From positions 3,658,001 through 3,722,000 of the forward strand of contig NZ_CP050902.1 of the NCBI RefSeq assembly GCF_012272695.1: a stretch of 64,000 nt of DNA, read 5' to 3'. This document shows, in pieces, positions 61,613 through 64,000 of this stretch (position 1 is the first letter of the stretch; each line of letters starts with the position of its first letter). The notes beneath the pieces are model-generated. The model did not search any database. It saw only the letters and a list, made by a program, of their open reading frames with translations, and had not been told where the DNA came from. Source of the stretch: Nocardioides sp. JQ2195. GTDB taxonomy: Bacteria; Actinomycetota; Actinomycetes; Propionibacteriales; Nocardioidaceae. A program made the position numbers and the translations under genes.

Positions 61613-61636
61613 CCTCGAGACCGTGAAGGTGGATCC

Positions 61637-61927
61637 ATGAGTGACGAAGAACAAGTCGAGGCCTCGCTGAGCGTCGGCGCCCGATTCATCGGCGACCCCG
61701 ATGCCCTGCACGTCGTGCCGATGGGCGCCGACAAGCCCGGCCTCCACCTGCAGCTCGTCGACTTCAGCCAGCCCCAGGAGCAGGATGACGACGAGGACTG
61801 GGAGCTCGACCCCAGCTCCGACCTCGGCCTGAAGATCACCCTGGCCGGCCTCGACCCCGAGGTCGCGGTCCAGCTGCTGAAGGTGGCCGCCGAGTTCCTC
61901 GAAGAGGCCGAGTTCGAAGAAGGCTGA
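61637..61927 (+). CDS. Small acidic conserved protein
   Basis: 96 residues, no recognised family. About a third of the residues are Asp or Glu, including EQDDDEDWELD. A possible beta-then-helix layout is seen: ARFIGDPDALHVVPM, LHLQLVDFSQP, LGLKITLAGL, then the helix VAVQLLKVAAEFLEEAEF. No Cys, signal or membrane segment. ATG 61637 has AAGGTGG upstream. An RNA hairpin that can hide the next ribosome site begins 7 bp after its stop. Confidence 0.65.
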   Translation: MSDEEQVEASLSVGARFIGDPDALHVVPMGADKPGLHLQLVDFSQPQEQDDDEDWELDPSSDLGLKITLAGLDPEVAVQLLKVAAEFLEEAEFEEG

Positions 61928-61933
61928 TCCGGT

Positions 61934-61991
61934 CTCCTGTGCTCCTTGCCGTGCCCCCGACCCGGGAGCACACTGGAGGGGAGCACAGGAG
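61934..61991 (+). promoter_or_regulatory. Two mutually exclusive RNA stems masking a ribosome site
   Basis: CTCCTGTGCTCC (61934-61945) pairs perfectly with GGAGCACAGGAG (61980-61991), which contains the AGGAG site of the gene at 62001. The inner part TGTGCTCC can instead pair with GGAGCACA at 61965-61972, leaving the site free. Confidence 0.55.
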
Positions 61992-62000
61992 ATGACGGCC

Positions 62001-62663
62001 ATGCACGACAAGCTCCAGCACAGCATCAGGGCAACGCACGACGTTCTCGACGAACGCCTCTCCGTCGCCGAGTTCAGGCGGCCGACCCCGGCCAGGCCAC
62101 GAGACGTCTTCCCGGCGACGGACACGTTCCTGGCCAGCGCCAGCAGGCATCTCGCCGCCGCGAACGCCGTCCTCGTGCCTGCCATCGAGCGACACCTCGC
62201 GGGCGGCCACGACCTCGCCCGCGACTTCTCGCGTGCCAGCCGCGACCTCGAGCAGGCGATGGCGCAGACCAAGGCCAAGCTCTACGGCGAGGCCCACGCG
62301 ATCCATCGTCCGTGGAGCGAGATCTGGTCCGACCTGCACTCACGCTTCAACGTGTTCATGGATCTCGAGGAGCGCATGGCCCAGGCGTTGGTGGACAGCA
62401 CCTCCGACGGCTTCTGCGCGGACCTGGCCGACCGGGTGTATGCCGCCGAGCTGCACTCCCCCACGCGACCGCATCCCTTCGTCCCGCACCGCGGGGTCCG
62501 GGGTCGCGTGGCCCGACGAATCTGCCTGACCGTGGATCACTTCTGGGACGCCACCGAGGGACGGATGATCCCCGAGCCGGTCAAGCCCCACGACCGGAGC
62601 CACGACGGCAGGTTCACCCAGTACCTCCTGGCCGACCCCCATCTTCCTGAGGAAGAAGCCTGA
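62001..62663 (+). CDS. Helical protein of unknown function, possibly hemerythrin-like
   Basis: 220 residues. Largely helical. The segments DTFLASASRHLAAANAVLVP, AIERHLAGGHDLARDFSRA and SRFNVFMDLEERM have His/Glu spacing reminiscent of the HHE di-iron bundle, but not all ligands can be placed. The second half is rich in His, Arg and Pro. ATG 62001 was chosen because AGGAG is 9 nt upstream; ATG 61992 directly touches that site. It converges with ilvA at a distance of 9 bp. Confidence 0.55.
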   Translation: MHDKLQHSIRATHDVLDERLSVAEFRRPTPARPRDVFPATDTFLASASRHLAAANAVLVPAIERHLAGGHDLARDFSRASRDLEQAMAQTKAKLYGEAHAIHRPWSEIWSDLHSRFNVFMDLEERMAQALVDSTSDGFCADLADRVYAAELHSPTRPHPFVPHRGVRGRVARRICLTVDHFWDATEGRMIPEPVKPHDRSHDGRFTQYLLADPHLPEEEA

Positions 62664-62672
62664 CGCGCGCGC

Positions 62673-63929
62673 TCAGAGCAGGAAGCTGAACACCGGCGAA
62701 CCCGGGGGCACCAGCTCGATCGTCAGCGGGCTGGCCTGCATGCGGGACATCAGCTCGTCGAGGTCGGCCGCGTTCTCGAGCTCGATGCCGACCAGCGCCG
62801 GGCCGGTCTCCCGGTTGTTCTTCTTCACGTACTCGAACACGACGATGTCGGCGTCGTCGAGGAGCACGTCGTCGAGGAAGTGGCGCAGGGCGCCGGGCTC
62901 CTGCGGGAAGGTGACCAGGAAGTAGTGGCGCAGGCCTTCGTGGAGCAGGGAGCGCTCCACGATCTCTGCGTAGCGGCTGACGTCGTTGTTTCCGCCGGAG
63001 ACGATCGCCACCATCGCTCCGTCCCGTGGCTCGATGCGCCGCGCCGCAGCGCTGGCGAGCGCACCGGCAGGCTCGGCGATGACGCCCTCGGTCTGGTAGA
63101 GCGCCAGCATCTCGGTGCACACGGCGCCCTCGGGGACGGTGATCACCTCGTCGACCAGGTCGCGCACGATCGGGTAGGTCAGGTCACCGACCCGGCCGAC
63201 CGCCGCGCCGTCGATGAAGGTGTCGATCCGCTCCAGTGCCACAGGACCACCGTGGGCCAGGGCAGCGGTCATGCTGGGGGTGCCTTCGGGCTCGACCCCG
63301 ATGATGCGCAGGTCGGGGCGTCGCTCGTGGAGCCACAGCGTGATGCCTGAGATGAGCCCGCCACCACCGACGGGGACGATCACGGTGTCCAAGGGGTAGT
63401 CGGCCCGCTCGGCCTGCGCCACCACTTCCGGGGCGATCGTCCCCTGACCGACGATCGTGCGCGCATCGTCGAACGGGTGCACGTAGATGGCGCCGGACGA
63501 CTCCGCATCGGCGTGCGCTGCGGCGCTCGCCTCGTCGTACGAGCTTCCGGTGGTGACCAGCTCGACCCACCCCTCGCCGAGCGCGAGGATGCGCTGACGC
63601 TTCTGTCGGGGGGTGTTCTGCGGCACGACCACCCGACCCCGGATGCCGAGCTTGGCACAGCTGAGCGCGACGCCCTGCCCGTGGTTCCCGGCGCTGGCAC
63701 AGACCACCCCGCGCGCCCGCTCGGCCTCGGTGAGTCCGGCGATCAGGTGGTGGGCGCCGCGCAGCTTGTAGGAACGGGCGAGCTGCTGGTCCTCGCGCTT
63801 GAGCAGGATCGGGACACCGGCATCCTCCGAGAGGCGGGCGCTGAACTCGAGCGGCGTACGCCGGATCACCGGGCTGAGCACCTCGGCGGCACGGTCGACC
63901 GCGTCGGCGGTGAGTTGGGGCAGGTTCAC
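62673..63929 (-). CDS. ilvA: Threonine ammonia-lyase (dehydratase) IlvA
   Basis: 418 residues. The PLP lysine is Lys55 in RSYKLRGAHH. ASAGNHGQGVAL binds the substrate carboxylate and PVGGGGLISG the phosphate. A single ACT-like regulatory domain follows from about 340 (FLVTFPQEPGALRHFLDDVL). It deaminates threonine to 2-oxobutanoate for isoleucine synthesis or catabolism; one ACT domain suggests simpler feedback than E. coli IlvA. GTG 63929 has TAGAGT 7 nt upstream (leaderless). Confidence 0.95.
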   Translation of the reverse strand: MNLPQLTADAVDRAAEVLSPVIRRTPLEFSARLSEDAGVPILLKREDQQLARSYKLRGAHHLIAGLTEAERARGVVCASAGNHGQGVALSCAKLGIRGRVVVPQNTPRQKRQRILALGEGWVELVTTGSSYDEASAAAHADAESSGAIYVHPFDDARTIVGQGTIAPEVVAQAERADYPLDTVIVPVGGGGLISGITLWLHERRPDLRIIGVEPEGTPSMTAALAHGGPVALERIDTFIDGAAVGRVGDLTYPIVRDLVDEVITVPEGAVCTEMLALYQTEGVIAEPAGALASAAARRIEPRDGAMVAIVSGGNNDVSRYAEIVERSLLHEGLRHYFLVTFPQEPGALRHFLDDVLLDDADIVVFEYVKKNNRETGPALVGIELENAADLDELMSRMQASPLTIELVPPGSPVFSFLL

Positions 63930-63972
63930 TCCCCCGACTCTAGGCGTCACGGCCTTCCGCGACTGCACCGTC

Positions 63973-63999
63973 TCAGCCGGGTGCCGGCTCGGCGTCGGA
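63973..63999 (-). CDS. Possible 3' end of a further minus-strand gene
   Basis: At the right edge the minus strand reads SDAEPAPG then a TGA stop (63975-63973). The acidic, Pro/Ala-rich residues would suit a protein tail, but too little is visible to be sure that a gene is present. Confidence 0.25.
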   Translation of the reverse strand, partial: SDAEPAPG

Positions 64000-64000
64000 T

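Overview
The window is about 64 kb of very GC-rich DNA that reads as the chromosome of an actinobacterium. A Nocardioidaceae-like organism (Nocardioides or a close relative) is the best guess. The grounds are many GTG starts, Lsr2, ClpC with a ClgR-type box, a DisA/RadA pair, a zinc-dependent DUF2342-type protease, leaderless promoters (TANNNT then 6-7 nt then the start codon), and gene order shared with the mycobacterial block ppa-dacB-tilS-hpt-ftsH-folEPBK / panCD-coaX / lsr2-clpC / mutY-disA-radA. The genus is inference; the phylum is well supported. I found no rRNA, tRNA, CRISPR array, insertion sequence or prophage.

Layout. 0-5.4 kb: start of a proline dehydrogenase, a TetR-controlled ABC exporter, a sugar-phosphate isomerase-like gene and an exopolyphosphatase-type gene, with a divergent cysteine-rich protein. 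5.4-11 kb: a VOC protein, intergenic palindromic repeats, a methyltransferase, then DAHP synthase behind what looks like a complete aromatic-amino-acid attenuator (leader peptide with Trp, Tyr, Tyr, Phe), radA and disA. 11-21.9 kb: mutY, clpC, lsr2 and the operon DUF2520-panC-panD-nadB-nadC-coaX (pantothenate, CoA and NAD supply).

21.9-36.2 kb is the accessory heart of the window. Four sulfotransferase-family proteins, a fused CDP-ribitol synthase (cytidylyltransferase plus reductase), a 1190-residue glycosyltransferase/polyol-phosphate polymerase, two GT61-type glycosyltransferases and two coiled-coil proteins sit between genes that are near neighbours in other actinobacteria. Together they suggest assembly and sulfation of a poly(ribitol phosphate)-type wall or capsule polymer.

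36.2-46.9 kb returns to conserved order: DUF3180, folK, folB, folP, folE, ftsH, hpt, a VOC protein, tilS, a zinc protease, dacB and ppa. 47-55.8 kb: a large acyl-CoA dehydrogenase, a secreted NlpC/P60 hydrolase with a structured leader, a PAP2 membrane protein, and a thiamine ABC transporter (thiBPQ) under a clear TPP riboswitch. 55.8-57.3 kb: an ECF41-type sigma factor and its carboxymuconolactone decarboxylase partner, preceded by a matching ECF41 promoter. 57.3-61.6 kb: a catabolic group (metallo-hydrolase, SDR, amine-dehydrogenase-like reductase, old-yellow-enzyme reductase) with two KstR-like operators. The end holds two small unassigned proteins and threonine ammonia-lyase.

Most operons show 1-4 bp stop/start overlaps, which implies translational coupling. 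All functions come from reading motifs and order; no database search was run.
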